From: Liriodendron chinense
Lineage: Eukaryota > Streptophyta > Magnoliopsida > Magnoliales > Magnoliaceae
DNA length: 64,000 bases
Assembly (NCBI GenBank): GCA_003013855.2
Contig: PVNU02000868.1
Span: forward strand, 124,001 to 188,000
Direction: 5' to 3'
This document shows positions 33,126 to 45,378 of this stretch, piece after piece. The notes beneath the pieces are model-generated. The model was not told where the DNA came from. It ran no database searches and saw only the letters and a program-made list of their open reading frames with translations. Numbering within the stretch: the stretch's first letter is position 1; each line of letters starts with the position of its first letter. Made by a program: the position numbers and the translations under genes.

Positions 33126-36100
33126 TGAGTTGAGTTGTGATTGAGCTGAACAGAATCAAGCTTGGGTCAACTTGAGCTTGGCTCAAAAATCCTTTCAAGC
33201 TGGAAAAAAAGGCTTCAGCTTGGATCGAAACGAACCGAATCAAGCTAGTTCAAGCTGGGTCGAGCGAGATAATCGATCCAGCTTGGCTCATGTTCAGCTC
33301 TAGGCATGCAAGGCAGGAAAATAACAAGAGTAGGGTTATGTCATACCCAATGAGAGTGTGGTGATTGCTACACAGGCACTTGCTAGGGTTTTTATATTTG
33401 TCATATATTAATTGAAAGTAGACCATCCAAATTATGGGCATATCACAGATATGTTGGCCTGCCAAAATCAGATCGTTTGAGTTTCCCTAGTCTCTGATTA
33501 ATGGACATTTGTTTTTAATTATGATGATACATTTAGGGAACGTGTGGTCGGCAACAGCCCACGTGGTCACTGCAGTAATCGGGTCAGGGGTGCTGGCACT
33601 AGTATGGAGCGTTGCTCAATTGGGTTGGGTGGTGGGGCCCATCGTTCTGATGGGCTTTGCGTGGGTTACCTATTACACTTCTACTCTCTTGGCAGATTGC
33701 TACAGGTGCCCTCATCCAATCACGGGCACAAGAAATCGCACGTACATGGACGCGGTCAGATCATACCTAGGTATCATTCTCAACGGCCCAGATCTTCTCT
33801 ACTCATTTTTTAATTGATTTTAATTCTGATTGAGTAATAGTTCATTAGCAATTAGAAAAAGGAAAATTCTCTTGCTTATCTAATGGGCCACACCTGTACT
33901 TGAGTTACACCATTGGCTGTCCATTGATTTCAACGGTGTAGCTCACCTGATGAGTGCACTACCGTACCAGAGCATGATGGATGATAACACGGACGGCACT
34001 TAGAAATTGCATACGTGGCATACAAGTAATTCAAACTAAACTGTCTGGATTATGGTGGATCCCACTATATATGTATTTATAAGGAAAACATCACTCTCGT
34101 TTGATTATTCCATTATTGGATTGGTCGACGATCAAAATTGAAAATATCCAACGATCCTATTTCAACGAACAAGTGTCCATGAATCAGAGGTCAGGATCAT
34201 TCAATCAATCTGATGTTGGTCCCATGACTTTCCTACAGTGGATTCCATAATTTCATCGCTTCAATTTGAGTTAATATATGCCACGTGTACAATACCTGAT
34301 TGCCGGTGTATCAAACCCCATACACTGCCAAACTCCTCTATGTTTGTATGGTAATGTATGGATGTTGAATGCATGTGATGTAGGGTCCAGAGAAGTCTTA
34401 ATGTGTGGGATTGCACAGTATGTGAATCTTTGGGGAGCGATGGTGGGCTACACCATAACCGCTGCCGCTAGCATGATGTAAGTGCTTCTCATTTTATTAG
34501 CTGTGGACAGGCCTGGCAAAATTCCACGTGACCCGCTAACCCTGGCATGAAACCCAAAAAAAAAAAAAAAAAGTGTTCTAAGTCCAGCCTTATTGTGTTG
34601 GGTCACTAACAGATTCACCCGTTAACCTAACGGGTTGGGTCAGTGTTTCACCTGCGAACCTGTTTAACCTATTAACATAATAGTCTAGATCACCAAACCA
34701 TGGCCATCCTATAAACCTTGGCACTCTATCATATGCAATATTGCAATGTATAGGTGATTCCTCCTCGTCTCACGAGTGAATTCTATTATTTTCGGTGATA
34801 GAATGAGCCCACTAGGGTGGACTATAGCTGTATGTTGGGTCAGAGACTATCAATTATCCTCATTAACGGTGTGGCCATCTGATGAGTAGACTGGCATAGC
34901 GGGTAAAACAGGTTTAAATTAACAACTAGGTTTGGGTTTCTAGATTTCAACCCATTAGTTAACGGGCCAGATTTGGGTGAGCAAATTTTTAACACAATAC
35001 AAACACGGTTCCAACACTACCATTGCCGGCCTAGCTGTGGAATGTGGACAAATTAACATTCCGTGCGCACCACTGGGTTGCATCTCATGCCACGTGCCTT
35101 CATCAGGGCCGTTGATCTGATGGGATGTGGAGGGGGGATGTCCGGGAATATACTATGGTTATAAGAAGAATGGCCGAATTTTGTAGGCTTGGGATCTGTT
35201 AATCCGGGCCATTCATGTTGGGACCATCAGATCGATCACTTGGATCACCAATCTATAGGGCCAAAGATGTACGGAAACCAATGAACGATACCTAGCAACA
35301 CCTTCCTAAATACTACCGTTCTACCGTTCTTCGATTGAAGAGATACTGCCTTTGGAAACGGACGTGGTTTCGGTGGATCCTTAACTGTGGAGCCCAATCT
35401 GATTTATACGCCTTACATCCACAGTGTCCCTCCATTTTGACAGCTCATTTTAGTGCATAATCCAAAAAAAAAATGAAGCAGATCCAATCTTAAGTGAACC
35501 ACACCACAAAAAGCAGTGGTGATTGAATACCCACCATTAAAGAACTTCTTGAGGACCACCGGAATGTTTACTTTCCATCCAACCAGTTGAAAGGTCACAA
35601 AGACCTGGGTGAAGGGACCACAAAAATATCAGCTTGATCCAAAACTTTTGTGGCCCACAAGAAGTTTTTAATAATCAATCATCACTGTTTCCTGTAGTGT
35701 GGTCCACTTGAGATTTGGATCTGCTTCATTTTAGAGATTGGATCTGCTTCATTTTTTAGATCATACCCTAAAATGAGATTTCAAAACGGATGGACGTCAT
35801 GGATGTAAGTAACATACATCACAGTGGGCCCCGCAGTTAGGGATCCACCAAAGCAACGCCCTTTGGAAACCTTGCACATGCAGTGGCACACATGTAAAAG
35901 TTCAGGATGTTCACACTAGCACCAATAGTGTATGCAGTGTGACCTGGAAATCAGGCTATGCTAATGCAGGTTGGGTACCGCGGGCCACAGGACGCACTCT
36001 TTTCATTATGCGAAAATAAAGACCCACAAAATCAAGATTTAATTCTTTTCAACATAGGTTTTACATCTATACATGCACACATGACACTTTTTCATTGGTG

Positions 36101-38840
36101 ATAGATGGAGTGCATCCAGCCACCTGATGAATAAAATCCGCTCCATCAAACAGGCACATGCGGCCTATCTAATAACTGAAAAGACCAGCATCTTAGACCA
36201 CATTACAGAAATAGTGGGCCAATCAACAACCTCAGAACCATTTTAAGGGGTGTTTGGATTAAGAGAATGCTCTAGAAATAAATTCAATTTTTATGGAAAT
36301 CGAATTTACCACTGTTCATGGAAAAAAAAAATATGAAATTCAATTTCCATTTCCAAAGGTTACTGAAGAACATAGACATCAATCTTCTTCTATAGACATG
36401 TTAAAATATCAATTGCCAAGGTTACGCCAGAGAGAGAGAGAGAGAGAGAGATCTCCACCTTCTAGCCATTGATCTTTTAACATTTTTATGAAAAAATAAC
36501 TTCGACCCAGATAACAGAATTATCATTGGATTCCACAGTTTCCATTGAGGATTTCATACAAGTTTTCTCTATTTATGTTTTGAATCCTCCCTATATCTAA
36601 ACAGGCCATAGAAGCATTCTTTCCACCCTTTCATTCTAGCATCCAAACAATCCATATGAGTTCCATCCACACAGTTATGCCCCTGAATCTTCTTATAAAC
36701 AGGGCGGTGAAGCGATCAAACTGCTTCCATAGAAATGGGCACAGTGCGATATGCGATGCTTCCGGAAATTTATTCATGGTGATATTCGGGGCATCAGAGG
36801 TCTTCCTATCTCAGTTCCCAAGCTTGGAGAAGATAACATGGATCTCCGTTGCAGCAGCCGTGATGTCCTTTGCGTACTCTTTCATTGGCCTTTGCCTCTG
36901 TGTAGCGAAATGGGCTTCTCATGGTGAATTTAGAGGGAGTTTAGCAGGTGCTGGGACTGGTACTGATGCAGTAACTCCTTCCACAAAAGCATGGCATGCT
37001 CTCCAAGCTCTTGGAAACATTGCTTTTGCTTACACTTTTGCAGAGGTCCTGATTGAAATCCAGGTTAGCCATATATTGCTAATGTCTCAATCCATTAGTA
37101 TATTGCACTATAACACTGAAATGAGGGACCCACATGCAGAGTTGGTCATGTGATTGTAGCGGTCAGTCCATCATGTAAAGCAGATGGGCCAGTGTCCGAT
37201 GGTCCAGGTTGAACTCCAATCAAATGGTCAGTATGGCACTGGTGGCAATGCACAATATCCAATTTGATCTCTAAGCATCTATACATTTGGTACCCACAGG
37301 GGGATGATTTCTCTCCCCCAAATGTCAATAACCACATTGTGATTCCTGAGTGTATGCAAGTTGAAATCTAATATCTGTGAAAAATGGATACCTTAGTTTC
37401 TTGTGCTAGAGATTTCAAATTATGAAAAAATGCAATCATTTCTAACTATCGCTCTAATGGAGAAGGTTTTCCATTTCCATTTATTTCAATGGAATAGGTG
37501 ACATCCAAACATGCCTATTATGCAGGACACCTTGAAATCGCCGCCTCCTGAAAACAAAACAATGAAGAGGGCGACGATGTGTGGAATTGGGCTTACGACA
37601 GCATTCTATCTATCGCTCGGTTGCATAGGCTATGCGGCCTTCGGAGACAATGCTCCTGGCAACATCCTTACTGGTTTTGGATTCTACAAACCCTTTTGGC
37701 TCGTCGACATTGCTAACTTATGCATTGTTCTCCATCTATTAGGTGCTTATCAGGTAAATTCTACATTTTGTAAAGTGAACTACATACACAAGGGGGCATT
37801 TGGATCATAAGTTACTTAAGATAAGCTATTTATGCCTCAAGTAGCTTATCTTGATTTCTACTTTCTAAACTGAAGTAATTAAGTAACTTTAAATAAAAAA
37901 AGATGCTTATTAGGTTTTCATAAACGAAACTTATCTAAGTTACTTATCTATTGTGAGTAGAAAAAGCAACTTATTTGGTGGTATCCAAAGGGGCCCTTAA
38001 GAACGAGTTAATTTTATCTGTCACCAAGGAGTATGAACGCCCATCTGCATGCTCACAGTCACAGCATGCGTCTCATGTACCTTGATCTAAGCCATTGAAA
38101 TTGGCTGGCCCACTCTGCCAGTGTGATATGATGTGTAAAGTATATTGATTCAATGGTCCCCATTTCATAGCCATCAAGGTGACACGTTCAGCCTCGTTTT
38201 GGGGTTATGACCCATTTACAGCTAGTCCCACATTTTCAAAGGCGAAAAAAAAAAAAAAAAAAGGATTTCTCCCTCCCATGGAACTCTCTTTCTTGGAAAT
38301 CAGCATCATAGAACTTAATGAAGAGTTAACATGCATCCAAACAGCCCCTCATGTAGGCTACTCGACATTTCCCTGAAACTGACCCATCAGATTTCGTTGA
38401 TCCTCAGGTTTTTGCACAACCAATTTTTGCCTCGGCCGAGAAGCGCATCAGCCTCAAAGTGGCCCGAAGCCAAGTTCATCCACACCGTCTACACATTTCG
38501 ACTCCCATTTAACAAAGCAAACTCCTTGAGGTTGACACTATCTAAGCTTATATTAAGATCAATCTTCATTGCTTTCACAACATTCGTGGCCATGTTGTTC
38601 CCATTCTTCAATGCCATCCTGGGCCTTCTCGGCGCACTGTCGTTTTGGCCGTTGACAGTTTATTTCCCAGTGAGCATGTACATGGTTCAAGCAAAGATTA
38701 CAAGGGGGATGCCCAAATGGGTTTTGTTGCAGGGCTTGAGTTTTATTTGTTTAGCTGTTTCCCTTCTGGCCAGCGTTGGATCTGTGGTAGATATTGTAGA
38801 AAGTCTAAAAAATGCCACACCTTTCCAGACACATTACTAA
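30507..38840 (+). CDS. Amino acid permease, AAP family, six exons; 1-bp frameshift in last exon
   Basis: Proton-coupled plasma-membrane amino acid transporter (Aa_trans/AAAP superfamily). Exons: 30507-30585, 33537-33770, 34384-34477, 36703-37063, 37526-37753, 38408-38840, all with GT-AG borders and matching phases. Family motifs in order: VITAVIGSGVLAL-type TM1, GRNRTYMDAVRSYLG-like loop, CGIAQY, IGYTI-like GYTITAAASM, KRSNCFHRNGH, FGASEVFLSQFP, ALGNIAFAYTF, EIQDTLKSPPPENK, GYAAFGDNAPGN, FWLVDIANLCIVLHLLGAYQ, VFAQPIFA, FWPLTVYFP. Read through, it would have 475 residues, usual for the family. An AAA run at 38456-38458 has one base too many, so the real frame ends at TAA 38510-38512 (366 residues), losing the last membrane segments. 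Exon 1 is less certain: acidic, with an internal EKEEDG duplication, but its phase fits. Confidence 0.85.
30953..31414. repeat. Fold-back MITE copy 3 (permease intron 1)
   Basis: Left arm GGCTAGTGGTTGGTGCTCCG, then TGGGCCTCACCATGATG. The right arm in complement is GGCTAGTGGTCGGTGCTCTG, then TGGGCCCAGCATGATG. Terminal inverted repeats exceed 80 bp. The outermost left end carries a short extra insert. Confidence 0.75.
31762..32974. repeat. Second element nested in the hAT-like MITE
   Basis: Begins GTGTTTGGATTT and ends ATCCAAACAGGCCC, facing terminal motifs. Near its left end (31782-31955) a ~46-bp unit (TTTACACCAAAATATAAGGAAAGGAAAT class) repeats about four times. A diverged fold-back MITE copy lies inside (about 32075-32735), making three levels of nesting in one intron. 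Confidence 0.6.
33039..33121. repeat. (AT)41 microsatellite
   Basis: Uninterrupted AT dinucleotides for 83 bp in permease intron 1. Confidence 0.95.
34507..35032. mobile_element. hAT-like MITE (permease intron 3)
   Basis: Flanked by perfect 8-bp duplications AGCTGTGG (34499-34506 and 35033-35040). Terminal motifs AGGCCTGGCAA and, in complement, AGGCCGGCAATGG. Interior contains facing GTTAACCTAACGGGTTGGG-type segments. No coding capacity. Confidence 0.75.
35360..35859. repeat. Fold-back MITE copy 5 with 11-bp target duplication (permease intron 3)
   Basis: Flanked by CCTTTGGAAAC at 35349-35359 and 35860-35870. Arms: GGTTTCGGTGGATCC on the left and, in complement, GCTTTGGTGGATCC on the right, both continuing into (T/C)TAACTG(T/C)GG. 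Inner CACACCAC and GTGTGGTCCACTTGAG arms also face each other. Confidence 0.8.
36240..36622. repeat. MITE-like insertion (permease intron 3)
   Basis: Starts AAGGGGTGTTTGGAT and ends near CTAAACAGGCC/CATCCAAACA. It contains a (GA)10 run at about 36430-36450. The target duplication is not clear. Confidence 0.45.
37788..37999. repeat. Short MITE in permease intron 5
   Basis: AAGGGGGCATTTGGATCATAA faces TATCCAAAGGGGCCCTT about 180 bp away. The interior repeats ACTTA/TAAGT motifs in both directions. Non-coding. Confidence 0.6.
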
Positions 38841-40994
38841 GGGTGAGCATTAGATCGGTATTTTCATTCTTAATCATATGATCATTGATTTCTGTTATGG
38901 CCCACTGGTAGTGATAGCATAGGTTGCAGCAAATCATGACCATCAATGTAGAAAAGAGAACTGCTAACTGAAAACAATAGTTGGTACAGGGTGGTTGCAC
39001 CTGAGAACCAATGAGAACGCATAACAAATGCATGGAACATCCAGATGGGTTATCTGCTGGGCTCCACTATATATGATTGATGACCCAAAAATCTGGTTAG
39101 TGAGATGATCCTAGCTTACTCAATTTGAAGAGAAAAAGAAAAAGATCAATGTCCATTTTCAGCAGCTGTTTCAATCAAGCTGGTAAGGATTGTCTGAGAA
39201 GCTGAGTTTTTTTGTCATGAATCATGTAGTAGTCGGCATTGGCAGATGAGTGGTCCAGATTTGTAACACTATCACCAGGTATCATAGTTCAAAAACCCAA
39301 AACTCAATGTTCAGCTGGATTGGGTTGACTCAAAGACTCAATCCATCAATGTTCAGCTGGATTGGGTTGACTCAAAGACTCAATCCAACTCGACTTGGTA
39401 TTTAATTAGTTATAAACTAAAAATTTAGGATGCGGACGGATATTTAAAATAGGTATATCCTGTATATGTGATAAAACTGCAATCCAAAACAACAGCATTA
39501 CTATCAATACAATGGTTAAGGCAGTTACATCTGAACTTGAGGGTGGTAAAGAACGACTCAACTTCGTATATGCAAATTTCGTCAAAGTAAAAACAGTGGA
39601 AATCAAATATTATTCAACCAGGTAATGCATACAAATCAAGCCAAAAGCCCATTTGGACACACTCTCCAAGGGGTGTCTTGAGGACTAAACGCCATTTTGA
39701 TCTGTTCGAGTTTAAATGTTGCTTCGATCAAAAAGAGCAGTTGACGATGGGCGTTTGGAGAAGGGTAGTAGGCTTGAAACTACCCTTTTCATGAAACTCC
39801 CTTTAAGCCAAACTAGCCCCAAAAGTAACCAAGAAGCTGCATTCCAGTCCCAGTTGTCATGAGGGGGTGTTTGTTTCAAAGGGGCTGTTTGGACACACTT
39901 CCACGAAAGAAAGTCTCCACGAAAGGGGTTTCCACGCCTGCTTTTTTGTTCACCAAAAACAAATTTTGGTCAACTTCATTAAAACCAATCAAATTGATTT
40001 TTGTCAGATCAGCTTTTCAGCACCTTCGTTTTCTTAGTGGGGATGAGAGTGAACTGGGGTTTAGCTCGAACGCCATTTAGGCATCAAACACCCCTTTTGA
40101 GAGTGCATCCAAACAGGCCATATGAGAGTATTTGAATGGTGAGAATACTGTGGAATCTTGTGGAAATAAAAACAGGAATTCCAAAGACATGATGTTTTCT
40201 TCTACTTGAGAAAAATGCTAGAGGAAAAGCAGTTATCTTGGACCCTGTGACATTCAATTTCTTTCAAGAAAGTGGATTCCCTCTTTATGGTGGAAATCTT
40301 TTGCCAATTGACAACTCTTATAAAATCCACCAACACCATGTGTTGTAATAAAAAGGTAATCCTCCACCATACAGAGAGCAAAACCTCTCCAAAATAACTC
40401 CCGGCCCTCTATTGAGCCTTCTATTTTGGATTTCACATCTCCAAAACGACTCCAAACCTTCTATCTTGGTTTTTCCCCCAACATTTGAAGTTCAATACAA
40501 TCAATGGGAATGAAGTAAAAATCTATTCTCCATAGCAAATTGATCTGCTAAACAAGCGGTGGGTACGAAATCCTTTTTCCCAATGTATTCTTTTCCTTCA
40601 CCAGGTTTTCTGAAATCCTACAAAGGGTTTTCCATTTCAAGTTTAAGACCTAAACTTGGCTATGTAGAGTTATGGGGTCACAATCTAGTGGGATCCCATA
40701 CCTGATCAAGATTCAAGAGGTCCAAATAACTGCCTGCTATGGTCCAATATTAGATAATCCCACTAAAAAACTGCCTGCCATGTACCAAAACAGAGAACAA
40801 ACCTCTTTATACACGACTCCATCCCACTAACAGAAACACAAGTTCAATATCTCATTACAATATAATGGTGTACAATGTACATTCTTTATTATGATACAAT
40901 CATTACAACAGTAGTTCTTATTATCATACAACACACAACACTCACTATGGGGAAGAACTAGCAATGTAAGAAGAATCATTACTTACAGGAACAG
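38841..40994. other. Intergenic between convergent genes
   Basis: The permease and dioxygenase face each other across 2.15 kb. A 54-bp unit around CAATGTTCAGCTGGATTGGG is tandemly duplicated at about 39298-39392. GTGTTTG..CCAAACA-type MITE edges occur at about 39645-40125. No gene is seen. Confidence 0.6.
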
Positions 40995-43900
40995 TCATTG
41001 GGCTGTCGAGAACCGGTAAGAAGCATAAGAAAGCGTCCCAGATTGCCAGCTATGATGTATGAGTTCAGCTTTCGCTCTTTCACCGGAAGCCCCAAGAGCT
41101 ACATGCAAAGGGTAGAAATGGTCCGGCCATGGGTGCGCCATCTTCGCGTAAGGCGCCTTCTCATCATAATGGTTCACGTCTTCATGTCTGTAATAACCAC
41201 ACAAAACAATTATAGAAGTGTGTTTTTTTTTTTTATCAATGATTCGAAACTATAGCTTATCTTTTTTGTTGTTGTAATGACAGGGCATCACATTTCAGTT
41301 CCAGATTTGCTCCTGGCTAGAGTTACCATTGTACATTGTACAAACATGGGCAGATTTGGAACATGAGGATTGTTCAGCTGTGAGAGTTTCAGGTATGGCT
41401 CGAGTGGCGGTTTCATACTACTCACGTGCTGTAACAAACATGTAACACGAGTGGCATATAGGTCCCTCAGTCAGGACTATACAGATCATGGCCCCATTGT
41501 GGATGGAGTGATCCTGAAAATCACACGGATGGGCAGATGTTAACTTTCTGACCATCCATTTGATGGTCAACAAAAAGAAATGGTCCCAATCATCCCATCA
41601 ATGGGATATTCAGGACAATGCTCCATCCATATTTTGTGGTTCAGATTGGGGTGCATGTATACCTCATAAACAGAGGATGAGCTGGAGCACCTGAGGTGCC
41701 ACTTGCTCAATTTCAACTCCTTTGCTTTTCAATTGTGTGGGGGATGGAAAGTATCCCATAGAATCTCATCATGAAACAAGAAAAACACAAAGTTTGTGTG
41801 TATGCATACATGCACTCAGTAAGTGTGAGAACATACATGCGAATGTGAGCATGGAACGCACTTACCTTCCATTTAGAAGTGATTCCTTGAGCCATGTATC
41901 AAAGTCAAGGGCCCATGGAATGACATGGCCATTGTTGGGTCCAATAGCCCTCAAGTTATGTGTAGCACTCCCTGACCCAACTATAAGGACGCCTTCCTCT
42001 CTGAGGGGAGCCAATGCCTTCCCCATGTTATAGTGGTGTGTCCCATCCAACTCACATTGGACAGAAAGCTGACATACTGGGATGTCGGCCTCCGGGTACA
42101 TGAGCATGAGTGGGACCCATGCACCATGGTCCAGCCCACGGGTTTTGTCTTCCCTGACACGCTTGAACCCAGCTCCTGTCAGCAATTCCTTCACCCTCTC
42201 TGCCAGTTGGGGTGCGCCCGGCGCTGGATACTTGAGCTGGCGAGAAGGATAAATTAAAGTTAGTTCATAAAGGCCATTTCACTTTTTCTCTTTTTAGGTA
42301 TGCTAACATCTAAAACATTCCAACCCTAATCTAATCTCAAAGCTAGATATATAACAAGTTCAATTTACAAAATCTAATCTAAAAGTGAAAGTCAGTACCT
42401 TTCACGAAAAAAAAAAAAGTTCAAGTCACCATCTACATTAGTAAGATTTCTTAGTCACACTATTCAAAAATAATTTAATGAAAGAAGTGGAGTGTCAAGG
42501 AATAAGTAAACGTTATATAGAATGAGATGGCTGAAAGAATTAGGAAAGGGGCATAAGATGTTTTAGGAGTAGAAGGAAAAGCCAATCATATAAGGAAAAT
42601 TAATGGCAGAACAACAATATACAAAAAGCTATTAATGAAAATCACTCATGTTTCAAAGCTTGACAAGGGACTAGAAACAATGAAAATCTTGAACAATATA
42701 GAAATACCAAAAATATTGCTAAGGAAGTAGCAAGAGATGCTAAACTTAAAGCTTATGATGATCTATACAATGATTGGGGACAAGAGAAAGTGAGAAAGAT
42801 GTCTTCGAACTTGCAAAAATGAGAGAGATAAAGAGTAAGGACTTAGATCATGTTAGGTGCATTAAGAGAGATGACCAGAGGGGATAAGAGAATGTAAGAA
42901 AGATGTCTTCAAACTTGCAAAAATGAGAGAAAAGTGACCTAGGTCATGTTAGGTACATTAAGAGAAATGACCAGAGGATACTAGTTAAGCACAATATGAT
43001 CAGTGAAAGGTGGAGAAGCTATTTTTAGAACTTGTTATGACAATCACTCTGAAAGCATAGGAATAGAAGGAACTATAAACTCAAATGACATTTGAGCATA
43101 GATATGTTCATACAATTAGGATTTAAAGTGAAAGAAGTTTTGAGAAAGATGAAAACGAAGTGAAAGACGCATTGATAAGATGAAAACAAGAAAGAATCTA
43201 GGACCAAATGGAAGACTAATAGAGGTTTGGAAGTGAATGGGAGAGATTGAGTTATTTTGGTTGACAAAGTTGTTTAAGTTCAAAGAATACCAAACGATAC
43301 TGTTAAAGCTATTTATAAGGATAAAGGGGACATACAGAGCTGCAATAACTGTTGTGGGATTAAACATATGAGCCATACTATGAAACTTTGAGAATGGGTG
43401 ATTGAGCAAAGACTAGGCCATGAGACGAATGTATCAAAAATCACTAAATCAGTTTGGTTTTATGCCAGGAAGGTCTACGATTGAAGCTTTTTGCCTACAC
43501 AGATGATTGATGGAAAAATATAGGGAGAAGAAGAAGGATCTCCACGTAATCTTTATTGGCAAACATACAGAAATGCATATTAAAATTTGAGAAAGAGTGA
43601 TTAAGCAAAGACTCTGAAGCATTTCTCCTACATAGACAATTGGTTTGGTTATATGACAGGGAGGTCTACCATTGAAGCTTTTCTCCTACATTGACAATTG
43701 ATAGAGAAATAAAGGGAGAGGAGGAAGGATCTCTACATGATCTTTATTGACTTAGAGAAAGCTTACAATAGAGTCCCTAACATAGCATTCAAAAACGGTT
43801 GCGTCGTGACTGTAACAGCCGATATGTAACAATATCGGTGGGAGCTGTAACGTGATACAAGGCTGTAACACCCATTCTGAAAAAAGAAATGGCCCGCAAT

Positions 43901-45215
43901 GGCCATGATACAGGACAACACCATGATGCATGAGTGCCATCCAACTCGCCCCTTATCTAGATCCCAAAATTCAGTGTGATCAACAATTCAGGTGGGCCAT
44001 ACCAGAGGAAACAATTGGGGACATGGCAGAGGAGGAATGCCCAACATAGAAACTTCTAAATGGAATGTAACGTCTACACTGTTTTGTATATGCCATCAGC
44101 CTAGTCATCGGGTGCGCCCCACCAGAACAAAGGGGCACACCAAAACGCAGGCCATTCACAAACTCAGGTGGACTACCACATGAATAAATACGTTTTAGAT
44201 GTGATTGTACATTGCTCGCTGTGGCGTGCCACACCTGAGATTTCAATCGAGACAATTCTTGATACATAAACAGTGAAACTGAAGAGGCGCTCCAGATCCA
44301 TGGTGTGGATTGGCCATACCAACCATGGGTGGGCCCCAAACAGCTCGACCACATAGTAATTACCATACATCTGAAAGTATGTGATCATTCCCAGCGATGG
44401 AATCCATTAACCAAAAAAGACGCGGATTGCGTCCTGCCCCTGCCTGGACCTGCCAGGACGGAATCGGTCCAGGCAAGAGCTCTGTGTGGGGCTCACCGTG
44501 ATGTATATGTTTTATCCACACCGTCCATCCATTTTGCCAGAACATTTTAATGCACGAGCCCAAAAAGGAGGCAGATCCAAAGCTCAAGTGGACCACACCA
44601 ATGGAAGCAGTAGTGTTAATGAAGGAAAAAACACAACAACCTACGGCTCAAAATATCAGCTTGATCAAAACTTCTGCGGCTCTATAGATCAAACCCTAAA
44701 ATGATCAGTAAAAATGGATAGACGGCGTGGATAAAACACATACATCACGGTGGGTCCCACAGAGCCCTTAGGCAGGACCCAATCCGCTCAACCAAAACGA
44801 AGACAACAACAACCCTAGTTTCAGATACCGTACGAATTAATGACAAAACTATCCTCCATTTTTTCTCTACCCAGAGGCCCAAATTAGCCAGAAAGCATGA
44901 AGGGCTTTTTGGGAAAAGAAAATTTTCAAAATGAAAACAAAAACGAATAGATAGACAGACAGACAGAGAGAGAGAGATGGTGGGACGGACCTCGTACATG
45001 CGCTTTGGGAAGCCATAGAAGTCGTGGATGGTGTCGTTGCGTTGGACAATGTTGACCGTTGGATCAGACGTCTCCCAATGGCCGGATATTATCAGAATCG
45101 CTTTGGGTATGTCCGGGAAAACCTTGTCCTTCCATGATTTAAAGAAATGCCTCGCCGGTAATGACTCGTCTATGGAGAGAGTCGGCGATCCGTGTGATAG
45201 GAAAAACGTATCCAT
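40995..45215 (-). CDS. LigB/DODA-type extradiol ring-cleavage dioxygenase, three exons, intact
   Basis: Non-heme iron enzyme of the class III extradiol (LigB) family. In betalain plants paralogues cleave DOPA; in other plants the substrate is not settled. Exons (minus strand): 45215-44991, 42236-41866, 41187-40995, with GT-AG borders and matching phases, giving 262 residues, normal for the family. Motifs: LSHGSPT (His8), ISGHWET (His46), LDHGAWVPL (His112) and DHFYPLHVALGA (His222). By analogy with bacterial YgiD, His8, His46 and His222 would bind the metal. The start is set by the family N-terminus; in-frame Met codons upstream lie beyond the TATA box. Intron 1 (2.75 kb) holds a broken LINE and a fold-back MITE. 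Nothing disables it. Confidence 0.92.
42470..43800 (+). mobile_element. Broken RTE-type LINE fragment in dioxygenase intron 1
   Basis: Translation in mixed frames gives RTE reverse transcriptase segments: EMAERIRK, AYDDLYNDWG, the TDLDHV-RCIK type, a GPNG-like start of the RT palm, QFGFMPGRST-like (near 43447) and FIDLEKAYNRVP-like (near 43740). Stops and frameshifts are many. Two segments are duplicated: a ~105-bp piece at about 42775-42980, and the RT piece around 43447-43560, repeated at 43640-43750. It is antisense to the host gene and has no RT activity. Confidence 0.75.
44419..44789. repeat. Fold-back MITE copy 6 (dioxygenase intron 1)
   Basis: Terminal arms GACGCGGATTGCGTCCTGCC and, in complement, GAGCGGATTGGGTCCTGCC. 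It continues as facing GTTTTATCCACACCGTCC and GGACGGCGTGG arms. Flanks AACCAAAA (44409-44416 and 44790-44797) suggest an 8-10-bp target duplication. This is the clearest copy of the family. Confidence 0.8.
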
Positions 45216-45270
45216 CAATCGAGAGAGAGAGAGAGAGACTCTTGCAGGCAAAAGACGAGGGAGAAAGGGC

Positions 45271-45278
45271 ATTTTATA
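45271..45278 (-). promoter_or_regulatory. TATA box of the dioxygenase gene
   Basis: The minus strand reads TATAAAAT about 56 bp before the ATG, followed by a CT-rich leader (TCTCTCTCTCTC, 45219-45238). This gives a short leader of some 25-30 nt if transcription starts ~30 bp downstream. Confidence 0.55.
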
Positions 45279-45378
45279 GTAGTAATTTTCGTCAAAAACA
45301 AATATAATCGCGCGAATGAGATGGATAAGTAGCCCTCGCGTTACACTTGCTGATTCGTTTCTTGTATGAAGCATCATG

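Larger units (their letters stand above)
31598..33302. mobile_element. hAT-like MITE with nested insertion (permease intron 1)
   Basis: Terminal inverted repeat TAGAGCTG(T/A)ACAT, flanked by 8-bp duplications GGCATGTA (31590-31597) and GGCATGCA (33303-33310) with one mismatch. The outer parts are rich in GAGCTGAGTCGAGC-type sequence. No transposase. The middle (about 31762-32974) is a second element, and the right part holds the AT microsatellite. Confidence 0.7.

Noticed and set aside
32956..33144. Open frame rich in Tyr-Ile
   Set aside because: Translation of the AT microsatellite.
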